Source: Neoceratodus forsteri
Lineage: Eukaryota; Chordata; Ceratodontiformes; Ceratodontidae
Assembly: GCA_016271365.2 (NCBI GenBank)
Contig: CM028131.1
Span: 284,647,001-284,711,000 of the forward strand
Reading direction: 5' to 3'
Length of the DNA: 64,000 nucleotides
Shown: one piece after another, positions 21,126-31,914 of the stretch
Layout: every line of letters begins with the position of its first letter
How positions within the stretch are numbered: position 1 is the first letter of the stretch
The notes under the pieces: generated by a model
What the model saw: only the letters and a program-made list of their open reading frames with translations
Databases searched by the model: none
What the model was told of the DNA's origin: nothing
Program-made: the position numbers and the translations under genes

Positions 21126-21374
21126 TCTAATGTTTCATCAGGGAAGGCACATTGGGAGGTGCCGCTGCATATGATGGGCTTTGCTCTCATTGCAGTGGAC
21201 ATTTCCTTCGATGTGCTCACCACATTATGTATTCCTGGTGTAGTGCCTGCATGCTTGCTTATTGGGGAATGACCTACTGATGCGTGCCCTGCATTCGCCC
21301 AACAGTGACCGTGCCTCCAAATCTGCTATTAATGCAATATGTTGGCTGGCGCGCAAGTGTGAGCCAACATAAAA

Positions 21375-21496
21375 AGTGGCAGGAAGGGTCCCCGGAGACC
21401 AGTTAGGGTCTGCAGAGGTAGAATAGGTGGGGAACATTTGGGCAGGTTGGGTGGGCCATGCAGTCCTTTTCTGCTGACACATTCTCTGTTTCTATG
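21375..21496 (+). mobile_element. CR1 LINE 3' end, plus strand
   Basis: Ends with GGGCCATGCAGTCCTTTTCTG and ATTCTCTGTTTCTATGAATC, a CR1 3' terminus. It lies just before the resumed gypsy RT, so it accounts for part of the interruption of that element. Confidence 0.7.
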
Positions 21497-22740
21497 AATC
21501 TGCTTGTGTGCCTTGTATATCGGAATGATGTGATCATTTTTGGGCAAACACTAGATGAGCATGAGGCTTGTTAACTAAAAGGTTTAGATCAATTTGGCTG
21601 AGTTTGGCCGTGAACTCTCCCTCATTAAGTGTCAGTTCTCCAGTAAAGTACTGTGTATAAGAAATATTTTCTGGGAATCGGGTATCATCACTAACCCCAT
21701 CAAAGCACAGGCCTTCAGTACCTGGTCTAGAGCTAGGAATCCGAATGATTTACAATGGTTCCTTCATTTCTATGGATACTACCAATGCTTCATCAAGGAC
21801 TATGCCCGAGTGGTATGCCCATTACTGAACCTGAGGGTTTCCCTAACCGGTCTCTTCTAGTCTTATCCTCTGATGAACAAGCAGAAGCAATCATACAAGA
21901 AAGACTGAGCACAAAAAGTTATTACGAGGTACATGACCCATTTGGACATTGGTGACATACTGTATCTCCTGTAAAAAGTGCTCAAGGACATCATCCATAA
22001 AATGGCATGTGCACCAGCACTTGTATATGCTGACCCCACTTGGGCATATATAATCTTCACACTGATGCCAGCCTGAGTAGCGCAGGAGCAGTACTCTACC
22101 AGCAGTACCTTGAAGGAGTTCACTAGCAAACGTCTCACACTATCAAAAAATAACTACCCAGTTCACAGACTGGAACTGACTTGTGTGAAAACAACAGCAA
22201 AGCTGGGTGCGGCTGAGCATTTGCTTATCAGAATTCTCACCTTATGACTATGGTGCGGAGTATCACCCAGGGTAAAATAATATTGATGCAGATGCTTTCT
22301 CCTATTGCCTACCTAGTTCCCTCAGGAGTGCGGATCAATAGATTCATATCCCTGAATATGCCATCAAAGCCTTATGACAAAAGTATAATACTGATGAATG
22401 TATCACTCCAGCTAACCCAGACTTGTGGATGTAACTGGAAAATCTGCTAATTGCATCCCCCAAGTCTGCTGCAGCTTCACTGCATTTGAAATGATATATT
22501 TGCCACATCCTAGTCATGAGGACCTAAACAGAACACAAAGGAATGAGTAAAGTATCACAAACATCGTCAGCACCTTGAAAAAGGTTTGGGATGAGACACA
22601 CGTAATTCTGGACCACTCAGGATCCTGTGAGAATTAAATACAGACTGAATGACAAGCTCCTATAAAAAGAAGTTCAAGGTCCCACAGCACTGAAAACAGG
22701 CTACACCTAATGCCTTATTCTGTCTAAATATACATAAACT
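21497..22740 (+). pseudogene. Ty3/gypsy pol fragment: RT thumb and RNase H
   Basis: At about 21500-21560 there is a degenerate YxDDVIIFGQTLDEHE, the end of the RT catalytic region. At 21594-21850 follow LIKCQFSSKVLCI and NDLQWFLHFYGYYQCFIKDYARVVCPL, the thumb and connection. Near 22080-22180 is a poor RNase H stretch and near 22255-22320 PGKNNIDADAFS-like sequence (usual form PGRINADADALS). Many stops and frameshifts. It fits as the continuation of the fragment ending at 16025, with some central RT lost. Confidence 0.75.
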
Positions 22741-23118
22741 TCAAATTTCAATTGACAGCACCTGGTGCTACCCCCAAATTCCAGAAAACAGTAATGCACT
22801 CACTTCATGATGACTCAAAGGTTTTGTCTGTTGTAAGGAGGGGAAGTAGGCAACACACACCACATCCCCTCTGCACAGCTAAAACCACACATGTCCAAGC
22901 ATTCCTTGGACACTCGGTATCTTTTGTTGTTTGCTACATGGTGGCTGTCTGCTCCCTTCCTACCATCCCTATGCCACTATGTGGCTGCCTCTGGCATCCT
23001 ACCTTGCGTTGGTGGTGTCCTCCATCTCCCACTCCCTTCTTGTTCATGACACTTGCTCTGTGGGCTGTCTTTATCTATAGATGCTGGAGCAGCTCAAAAT
23101 CTAAGCACCCACCATAAA
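22741..23118. other. No recognised feature
   Basis: No coding frame with domain support and no clear repeat. Confidence 0.5.
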
Positions 23119-23868
23119 GGAAAACAGCAAAAAACTGGACCAAAGTTGTAGCAAAAGGAACAAGTTTATTGTATAGAAATGTGCTCACCATAGCATTTCA
23201 TTACACAGCCAGCCCAGAGAAAAAAACGACCACCCAGATGTGCAGACGCAATAACGTGATGTTTTGCTCAGTCACAGCTGTGCTTCATCAGACAATTGAC
23301 ATGTGTTGCCTAAGTGCTTATATAGTTAAAAAATAGCCCGCCCTATGACGTGTATAATCAGTTGCTTTTTTTGTGTTTTTTAAGAATTTTTCTTAAAACA
23401 ATCAAAGGCTTCTTTTATATATAAAAAGCTACTTGGCTGTGCAGATACTTTTGTACAGAAATATAAATAACACAGTTAAAGCCAGGCACAACACTTAATT
23501 TTTACAACATGAAACACAGTATTAAAGATATTATCAATACTTATCATTCAAAAGAAAACCTGCACCATAGAAAAAAACACTGCCTTATTTGATACTTTTC
23601 AAAGCTTGTCATAAGCCTCTTTAAAGGTTTTTTATTTATTTATCTGTTTATTAGCTTTTGGTGACTGGGTAAGTGCATTAGGCAATAACCCTGCCTATTT
23701 TCAAACATGATTATTAAAACTTTCCAACAGTGCAGCCAGATCAATAGTTGCATTGAGACCACTACCTGCTCTGGCTCTCAGGTGATATATCCAGTAACTT
23801 TCATGTTGTGCAACCTTTTGCTCATAATTGCTAGTCTTTTTCTGGGCTATCAGGAACTCAGGGTTCTG
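23119..23868 (-). mobile_element. Penelope-like element 3' end, minus strand (copy A)
   Basis: On the minus strand the C-terminal end reads NYEQKVAQHESYWIYHLRARAGSGLN...LAALLESF (23840-23710), followed by a 3' UTR and terminal region down to 23119. It aligns in inverse orientation with copy B at 28600-29229 throughout (shared ACTTTTCAAAGCTTG and TTTTATATATAAAA tracts). A hammerhead-like motif lies at 23240-23300. Its 5' edge meets copy B head to head at the hairpin 23869-23923. Confidence 0.85.
23240..23300 (-). ncRNA. Hammerhead-like motif in PLE copy A, core altered
   Basis: The inverse copy of the motif at 29055-29125. CTGATGA is kept (23291-23285), but stem II has a mismatch (GCACAG against CTGAGC) and the second box reads AAAAC in place of GAAAC. 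The stem III closing side reads GCGTC, better than in copy B. Probably inactive. Confidence 0.5.
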
Positions 23869-23923
23869 TATAGCACCGCCACAAATCCATTTTTTGATAG
23901 TTTGGATTTGTGGCGGTGCTATA
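23869..23923. repeat. Perfect 20-bp inverted repeat at the PLE-PLE junction
   Basis: TATAGCACCGCCACAAATCC at 23869-23888 is exactly complementary to 23904-23923, with a 15-bp loop. The right arm is RT coding sequence of copy B just before YIDDV, so copy A begins with the same RT stretch in inverse orientation. Confidence 0.9.
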
Positions 23924-24820
23924 TAGATGATGTGCTGGCGGTGTACAGGAGGGAGTGAGTCAAAATTTTGTGACTTTGTCAGCTGGTTGTAAAAAAGTAG
24001 TGAGTGTTTAACTTTTATGTATGCCAAACACAGCTTTCAAATCTACTTCCTTGACCTAAAAAATCTATAGAGGGGATGCAGGGAATGTATGTTGTACACT
24101 GTTCCCAAAGGAAACTGATCGAAATAATTTGTTGTTGTCGAATAGCTGCCACCCAGCCCATGTATCCAAACACATTCCTAAAGGCCAACTGATTAGGACA
24201 CTTAGAAACTGCAGTGAAGAGCATGAATTTGAACAGAAAACAATAGACTGAATTTTTCACTTGAAACATCGGGGCTACAGTAGTTCAAACATCTGTAAAG
24301 CTTTGGGGGAGGTAGAAAAAATTCCACCCTCCTCAACTCTTGTACCTACAGTAAAGAAAAAAAGAAACAGAGTGGCCCTGTTTGTCCATTTCTCACAATG
24401 TTCTATGTCAGAGCCTCTAAGGTGGCTGACATAGTTTGTGAAAATTGGGATATGTTAAAACTGGAACCCAATCTGGTGGAGATGGTGTCCCAAGGTCCTA
24501 ATATTGTATTCAGATGCCCCCCCACTATTAGGAATATTATGGCACCAAGCATATCAGCCTACACTAAGTCAAATCATACCTGGTTACCTCCCCCCCACCA
24601 ATAGGGTGCTTTAGATGTGGACAGTGCAGTTTTTGTGAATATGTGTTACAACGTAAAACCTTTGAGAATACTGTCACTAAAAAGCAATATGAAATATTCC
24701 AATTTATATCTTGCAGTACAAAGGGTTTTGTTTATCTTTTGTTATGTAGTTGTGGCAGTTATTATGTTGGCTGCATTATATGTACATTCCGTACTAGGAT
24801 GGGTGAACATATTCAAGCAA
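23904..24820 (+). pseudogene. Penelope-like element copy B: RT palm and GIY-YIG endonuclease
   Basis: Plus strand. DLWRCYIDDVLAVY at about 23905-23950 is the RT catalytic motif with both Asp residues. After degraded sequence, 24643-24820 encodes FISCSTKGFVYLLLCSCGSYYVG...FRTRMGEHIQA, the GIY-YIG endonuclease typical of Penelope and Neptune elements (CSCG before YYVG; Arg and Glu in RMGEH). Frames change between the parts. The LINE at 24821 interrupts the gene right after EHIQA; the coding sequence resumes at 28492. Confidence 0.85.
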
Positions 24821-27800
24821 TTTATTTATTTTATTTATTTATTTGTGTCTAGGATTACAAAGTACCTTTGAGCCAAGGCTCTTTTACAAAGGTTCCACGT
24901 CATGCTGGTTACAGGGTAACAGACACTAAAACATAAAACAGTTACAGGTACATGGTTTTAGACAGTAACATTGCTTGACAAAATCAGACTGAGTGATGAG
25001 TAACTCAAGAAGCAATAGGAGGAAGAGGGCAAGAAGGGGAGAGGGCTGAGGGTAGGGGAAGGCATAGGTGTAGAGGGTCAGGGTGAGGCAGCCAAGGAGC
25101 CTTATCAGGACAGACACAGGGCAGGTGTATTAGAAGTTGCATTGGACAGGTAAGTGCAAGAAGAGAGGGCAGAAACTGACACCTATAAGGTCAGAAGCAG
25201 CGTAGAATTAAGATGTTATGGGGTGCAAAGCACAGGTGGAGGTGCCAGTTATGGAGTGGTGGAGCTTTTTTTTTTGAGCAGCTCCAATTGCTGTGGATGG
25301 GGTGTCACTAGAGAGCTCATTCCAGCCAACTCGGAGCCCTGTATGCAAATTACCTTTGGCCTTGGGACTTGCGGCAGTGGGGGATTTGAAGGATTTGGGA
25401 CTTAGAGCTCCTGGTGTTGCGGTTGGTGATTTTGGGTTTGAGGAGGGTGCTGACTCCTGGTGGTGTCTTTCCCATCATGATTTTCTTAGCAGTGATGCAG
25501 GCTTGGTATTTGATTCGGTTATTCAGTTGCAGCCAGCCTGTTTTTGAGTAGAGGTCGCAGGTGTAGGTGAGACGGTGGGAACCAGTAACGAGTCGGCAGG
25601 CTTGATTGAGGGAAGTCGAAACACGCCTGAGAGATGAGGTTGTGGCAGATCCATAGATAATGAGACCGTAGTCAATGATGTTGATGGTGGAGCTCTGGAC
25701 AGCTATGGACAGAGCTTCTGGGGTTAGATGTTTCCTATGCCGGTATAGTAGGCCCATCCTGGTGTTGGCTACTTTTGCCACGTTATTGATGTGTGAGACA
25801 TAGGAGAGATTACAGTCGAGGGTGAGGCCAAGGTATTTGAAAGTATGAACTTGTTCGAGGGTGATTCCTTGCTTGGTTTTAATGGAGAGCTGATATTGTT
25901 TGTGTTTGTTTTGGGAGCTGCAGAAGATCATGGTCTTTGTTTTTTTTTCTGGTTAATTATAAGTCTGTGTTTTGTGAACCAGTTTTCGATTGCAGAGAAG
26001 GCCTGTTGGAGGTTACCTTGTAGATGGACTGGATCATGGTGGGATGCCAGGATGACAGCATCATCCGCATAGAGTAGGATCTGTTCAGGGCAGGATTCTG
26101 GCAGTGAGTTCAGAAAAAGGCTGAAAAGGAGGGGGCCCAAGATTGAACCCTGTGGGACACTGGACTGGACTGGTCTTTGGTCTGAGAGTGTGCCAGCAAT
26201 TCTCACTCTTTGGGAGCGGTTGTCTGAGTAGCTTTTGAACCAGTTCACCGAGTTAGGTGAGAGTCCTGCAAGTCCAAGCTGGGCAAGTAGGAGATTGTGG
26301 TTGATGGTATCAAAGGCTTTAGTTAAGTCAATGAAGGTGGACCCAGTAAGATGACTGTTATCGAGTGAGTGATGGATTGCACCAGTGAATTCAAGTAGCA
26401 CCGTGGAGGTGCTATGACCTTTTCTAAAGCCATGTTGCTCCTTGCACAGGATGTTGTGATTGTCTAGAAAGTCGGTGAGCTGGTCTGACACAATCCGTTC
26501 TAGGGCCTTGGAGAGTGGAGGTAGGATGGATATTGGACGGTAATTCTCAGTAACTGTTTTGCCACCACTTTTATGAATTGGGGTTACCGTGGTAGATTTC
26601 CATAAGTCAGGGAACTGGCTGAGGCTGAGGGAGAGGTTGAAAATCCCGGCCAGTGGTCAGAGTACTTCTTCAAGTGTGAGTGATAGCAGTTTGAGGTCGA
26701 GGGAGTCACTGCTGGCTCTAGAGTTGCAAATGGCTTTGGTAACATAGCTGCGGACTTGATGCATTTTTACTGCTTTAAAGTAGAAGGGAGGGTGTCTGGA
26801 GGTGGCTGAGGAGGGCAAAGGGAACCACCTCATTGAAAAAACCCTGTGGGAGTATAGCACTGAGGTCCATGAAGGTGTCATTGAATGTATCAGCAATGAG
26901 TTTCTGGTCAAATGTAGTTTCACCATTTATGCTGAGTACTGACGGGGGTGTTTTAGATTGCTTCCCGGTGTCTTCTTTAATGTTATTCCAGAAGTCTGTA
27001 CCATTGCCCCATGAGTTAGTGAGAGCATTATGGAAATAGATGGTCTTCGTATCCCGTATATATTTGGCACAGTCATTTCGTGCACGTTTATAGTTAGCAA
27101 TATCAACTTATCTCCTGGTGTTACTGGCAATCTCCCAAAGGTGGTCTCGAGCTTTTAGTCGTCTAAGTAGGTCTCTGGTGAGCCAAGGGTTACATAGGGC
27201 TTTGGCCTTGTGCTTCTTGAAGGGTGCAAATATGTTGCATGCTTGGTTGAAGATCCTGATAAAGTGTTCCAGTGTGGTGTTCACATTGGTTGCAGTGAGA
27301 ATTGGGGACCAGTCCTGTTGATGAAGGAAGGTTTTGAGATGAGGTAACTTGCCTCTAGGTAGGACCCGGCTAGTAATGGTTTGGGGGGGGGGGCTTGATG
27401 AATTTATTGGACCAGTAGCAGATGATGGGGGAGTGGTCACTAAGTGTGTCAGGGAGGGCAGTGGTGTTTGTGATCCTGGTGGGATGGCTTGTTATGATCC
27501 AATCCAGAAGGGTGCTGGTACCCGTTTTATAGTTTGTCCTGGTTGGGGAGCTAACCATCTGAGAAAGGTTTGCTGCCGCTATCAAGTCCCTGTATGCCCC
27601 TGCCTCTGCAGCAGGCCAGTTAATATTAAAGTCACCGAGGAGGATGGTTTCTGAATCAGGTGAGAGAGATTTGGTAAACTCCAGGACTGCGTTAAGCCCA
27701 TTTCCTTGCTCTCTCAGTGGAATGTAGACTGTGACAACTGTGATGGCTTGGCTTTATTGTGTGCACCAAGAAGGATCTTGACAGGAAGAATCTGTGCAGT

Positions 27801-28491
27801 GGTGGTTTGGGGGGGTTAAGTTGATGAGGTGCCCCCGGATCATGTCCTTAAGGTACAGGGTGCAGCCACCACCTCTTTTTGATGTTTGATCAAGCAGGTA
27901 GACATTATACCCAGGGAGGGTGATAGCATGGTCAGGAACCGAAGGTGAGAGCCAGGTTTCTACGACTGCTAGTATGTCTGGGTTATGCTGGCAGGCAAAA
28001 GACTGAAGGGTGTCAATTTTGTGAAGAAGACTGCATATGTTAAGTGAGATTATTGAGAGGGATCCTGGTTGATTGGTCTGAGTTGTTCTTATTGCAGGGG
28101 CTGGTCCGGGATTGGGATGAATGTTTCCCGACAATAGCAGGAGAAGAAGTATACGTTTTAGAGTACTGGTGTGAGATACCCATGATTGGCACCTATTTGT
28201 TTGGGCCAGAGAACTCTGAGATTCACCAGGGCAATTAAATGGGTGGAGCTGTGGGTAAAGCACGGCAGTAGTAGCAGTGGACAGGGGAGGTACCCAACGG
28301 CCATTTAGGGGAGAGGGCCATTTCGTAGTAATTGGAGATGCCCAAGGTGGGAACATGAGATCGAGAGGGAGGGTACCATGGAGGGGGTGATAGAGCGTGA
28401 GTTGGTAGATGTTCAGAACAGTGGGGAAACATGAGCAGGGGGATGTAGGAGCGGGAAGAGGGCAAATAAGGTGAGGAGAAAGGGATATAAA
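24821..28491 (-). mobile_element. Full-length LINE, 3.67 kb, CR1/L2/Rex1 group
   Basis: Flanked by the 7-bp direct repeat CAAGCAA (24814-24820 and 28492-28498); removing the element restores the PLE reading context. The 3' end (left side) has a TTTATTTA tail followed inward by GGCTCTTTTACAAAGGTTCC. Related 3' ends lie at 35115, 45206 and 62131. One long gene on the minus strand encodes endonuclease and RT. The clade is not assigned. Confidence 0.9.
25350..28170 (-). pseudogene. LINE endonuclease-reverse transcriptase, disrupted
   Basis: Minus strand. It starts near the N-terminus with LLSGNIHPNPGP, then apurinic endonuclease motifs SLNICSLLHKIDTL, LAVVETWLSPS, LLGDFNINW, LLDWIITSH and LSDHSPI (28150-27400). 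The RT follows at 26491-25928 with HGFRKGHST, FIDLTKAFDTINH, VPQGSILGPLLFSLFLN and the catalytic LLYADDAVI. The C-terminal part lies at 25931-25350 (TFKYLGLTLD, IIDYGLIIYG). Frameshifts separate endonuclease, linker, RT and tail, so it is inactive. The DD of YADD is kept. Confidence 0.9.
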
Positions 28492-29229
28492 CAAGCAAGA
28501 CATGCCTTATGCCATTGTTAAACACAGTTAGCTTTCCGGCTGTCAAACAAGATGTCTTATTCATTGACTCTGAAGCTGTGAAAAAAGATATGGGGGGTTG
28601 GGGATTATGAGCAAAAGGCTGCACAACATGAAAGTTACTGGATATACCAGCTGAGAGCCAGAGCAGATAGTGGTCTCAATGAAACTATTGATCTAGCTGC
28701 ATTCTTGAGACAGTTTTAGTAAAAAAAAACTTTAAAGAGGCTTATGGCAAGCTTTGAAAAGTATCAGATAAGGCAGTGTTATTTTCTGTGTTGCATGTTT
28801 TCTTTAGAATGATGAGTATTGATAATATCTTTATACTGTGTTCCATGTTGTAAAAATTAAGTGCTGTGTCTGGTTTTAACTGTGTTATTTATATTTATGC
28901 ACAAAAGTATCTGCACAGCCACATAGCTTTTTATATATAAAAGAAGCCTTTGATTGTTTTAAGAAAATTTATAAAAAAACAGAAAAAAGCAACTGATTAT
29001 ACACGTCATAGGGTGGGCTATTTTTTAGCCATATAAGCACTTAGGCAACACATGTTAATTGTCTGATGAAGCTCAGCTGTGACTGAGCGAAACGTCACAT
29101 TAGTGCATCTGCATGTCTGGGTGGCCGTTGTTTTCTCTGGGCTGGCTATGTAATGAAATGCTTTGGTACGTACATTTTTATACAATTGGTTCCTTTTGCT
29201 ACAATTTTGGTCCAGTTTTTTGCTGTTAT
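28492..29229 (+). pseudogene. Penelope-like element copy B: C-terminus and 3' terminal region
   Basis: Plus strand. After the LINE the PLE resumes (KQARHALCHC, then DYEQKAAQHESYWIYQLRA, DSGLNETIDLAAFLRQF and a TAG stop near 28719). The 3' region from 28720 to 29229 pairs as an inverse copy with 23119-23640. The last shared bases are around GGTCCAGTTTTTTGCTGTT. Confidence 0.85.
29055..29125 (+). ncRNA. Hammerhead-like ribozyme motif in PLE copy B
   Basis: CTGATGA at 29063-29069, a stem II of GCTCAG and CTGAGC (perfect 6 bp, loop CTGTGA), then GAAAC at 29089-29093, followed by GTCAC...GTGCATC where stem III and a cleavage triplet would lie. Penelope-like elements are known to carry hammerhead ribozymes in their terminal regions. 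One A lies between the core and stem II, and stems I and III are weak, so activity is uncertain. Confidence 0.6.
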
Positions 29230-29902
29230 CAGTTGTTTATGTTCCATTAAAGACCTCAGTCCAACTTTTAGTCAGCATGCTGTCTCCAGTCAGTTGTTTT
29301 AACCTGCCTTATTCATACCTTCTTGTTTGTATTTCCATCTCTAATGAGCGTCTGTCATGTTGGTTTATTTCCTGTCATTCAGTCTCAGTAACTCACTCTG
29401 CATACCATGCTCAGTCATGCAGCCTGCTCAGTCATGCCAGCCCTTGTTTATGTCACAGCTCTCAGGCTTCCCCCGTTGGCCTCCTTCCACATTCATCCTT
29501 TCAAATTCAACCAGACACAGGCCAGCCAAGACCATATCTGGTCATCCAGAGCTCTTCTGCCCTAGAAGCAAATGGTCTTGTCCTGCTTCCTTGAAGTCTA
29601 CATCTTCAGAGTGAGTCCTTCATGGCGACTTGTTTTGTTTTGTATGCTGTTTTTTATTAATTGTTGTTAATGGTGGAACTGATTGTTTATTAACAACTTT
29701 CTCTCAGTGATTAATTCCAGAGTGCCTCAGGACATGTTTCAGACATAGACATCTATAACAAACTCTTTATGGGATGTGTTATTTACATGTCTATAATGTT
29801 TTAGGATGTATTGGAGATTGTTTGAATTGAATTTGTCACTGATGTAGAAAGTATGTTTTTTTTTAATTCTTCAATAAAGCTGAATTGCAAAAAAAAAAAA
29901 AA
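29230..29902 (+). other. Retroposed-looking 3' end with AATAAA and A-run
   Basis: An AATAAA-type signal (CAATAAAGCTGAATTGC) at about 29872-29888 is followed by an A tract to 29902, the form of a polyadenylated transcript inserted by retrotransposition. No domain was recognised upstream, so the source is unknown. Confidence 0.45.
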
Positions 29903-31590
29903 GAGTGGGTCCCTCATCTCAGGCAGGATCCTTTTCTTTCTGCTCTTCAGGGAATGTGCTATACTCTGGGGAAAATGTTAGCCATACTGATTGACTCAGT
30001 GGCACCTGTTGATGTAGCATTTAAGACTTCAGCTGTTCAAGGGTGGGGCCTCTAAGTCCTCGGGGCTCCTTTAGCTGTGCAGACCTCGTCAACAGCACAT
30101 TCAAAAGCTATTCCTCCCTACAGTCACTTAAGGTTCACCTGGTTTCCACCTACTTCCCTTCTTCTGACCGTCAAAGTCAAAGATCATACAACTACTCAAA
30201 TTCTCTGCCCCTCAAAGGCTCAATTCCTATTCCTTGCCCCTCAAGGGTTTGGCTTCCTTCCTAGGCATCCCTTGGTTGGAGGCCAGGTAAGTACCTTTAA
30301 GTGGTCATTGCTCTCCTCTTTCCTGCCTTGGGGAGGGCCTCCTTCATAGGGAACCTCCTGTAGCTGCAGAAATTGGTTCATGGCACCCTCACGGCATTCC
30401 CGTTAGAGGGAACAGAGAGAGAGCTGTTCTTCTAAAATGCTTTCCTTGAATTGGGTTCTAAACTTCAATAGCAGAGCTGTCACAAGGCCTTGGATCCCCA
30501 GAGGTTTCCTCCTTTACAGGGGGCTTTTTCTGTCTTTAGTTGGTGGCCTGGTTTCAGGAACTGACTCTGGAGCTGGTCAGGTGGGTGGAGGATGTGGGGG
30601 AGGCACTGCCCCATGGCAGTGCTGCAGGCCGTGGAGTGATGGCACTGCATTCTGGCACCAAAGTAGCTCCTGTGGAGGGCCAGGTAGTTTGTTTCCCCCC
30701 ACAGGAAGTCACTGGTATGCATTAGGAGGGTTACACTTCAGCCACACTGGGTGCCACAGGGAAGGGGTGATGAGAAACCCAGGAATAGAACTCTACCACC
30801 ATCAGGATGATTGCAGAAGGCACCTTTGGGCCATGCACCATGGCTCCTCACCAGATGAGATTGTTTGGGTTACTTGCTGACTGGGCTGAGGGAGCCTCCA
30901 TGTGGCAGAGCTCCAGGCTTGAGGACTAGGTGAATGGGAAGTGGTAGAGAAAAACCTCTGTGGAAAAAAAAGCTGATTCAAAATTTAGTAATTCTAGACC
31001 TCTGCCCTATGAGTTGCAAAAAACTGTAAATCAGGAGCAGAAAAAATTGGATTTAATATGGAATAATTTCCCCAGCAGCTAACAGTAAATGACTAGTACC
31101 CTTTAGTGAGTCTGTGTTAGAATCTGAGGCAGCCGCCATTATAACAAATACATATATTAGAGAAAATACATTTTTCATTTACAAGGAAGGGGATGTTGCA
31201 TTTCAATGAGATGATAGTGGTTAAAAAGGTCACTTGAACTGTTTATCAAAATATTCCCTTCTGAGTAAATGAGCTTTGGAACATTTAATTTTTCCTGCAC
31301 AATGTGTTAAGGACCTTGTTTGCAACTAAGAAATAGCAATGGCACTGAGAACAGCTACGATTTAAACATTTTGTTCTCTGCACATAGCTCTGTTGACTTA
31401 GAGTCTTAGAAAAATAATGCAGTAATTGTGTTTGGGAGACTGGACCATGGCTTTTCTTCACAGACAACAGTGCCACTCCTGAGCTTTCTCCCCGGCTACT
31501 GAAATATTGATTGGCAGACTTCAGGCCTACATTTATTATATTGATCATCATACAGTACCATTATTGAAAACTATCATTGGGTTCCTTATT
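29903..31590. other. No recognised feature
   Basis: Short frames only (up to 147 codons at 30437-30880) without domain similarity that I recognise. Possible diverged transposon sequence. Confidence 0.4.
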
Positions 31591-31599
31591 CAACCTTTA

Positions 31600-31745
31600 G
31601 AAAGCTAGCTATCCAGGGTGTAAGATCCAGAATCTCCTGATGAAGAACCAGTGTGGCTTGAAGCAGTGGGGACTTTGTTGTAACTGTTTTTGTCTGCTCA
31701 CTAAATGTGCAATAAAGTTTGATAACATCAAGCAAATTTCCTCTC
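31600..31745 (+). mobile_element. PLE-like 3' terminal fragment
   Basis: CCTGATGAAGAACCAGTGTGG then CTTGAAGCAGTGGGGACTTTGTTG and an AATAAAGTTTGATAA tail resemble the 3' terminal region of vertebrate Penelope-like elements. The hammerhead core is degraded (GAAGC in place of GAAAC). Confidence 0.45.
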
Positions 31746-31914
31746 TTGCTTAGTGTGCAGATTTGCACCTGTTGTTGTATTATGGGATCCTTAACTATTG
31801 CACAATGGAGGCAATAGTTCATTGGATTTTCATAGTCCGACTTGCATATAACCCTGTCGGTGAATCAAATAAAATAATTAGTATCACCACACTCTGCCTT
31901 CTATGCTCACTTAA

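Noticed and set aside
25154..25547. Plus-strand frames over 25.1-25.5 kb
   Set aside because: Shadows of the minus-strand LINE RT, which carries the recognised motifs.
31628..31665. Third hammerhead ribozyme
   Set aside because: CTGATGA is present, but the second box reads GAAGC, so the core is not kept; listed only as a decayed PLE end.
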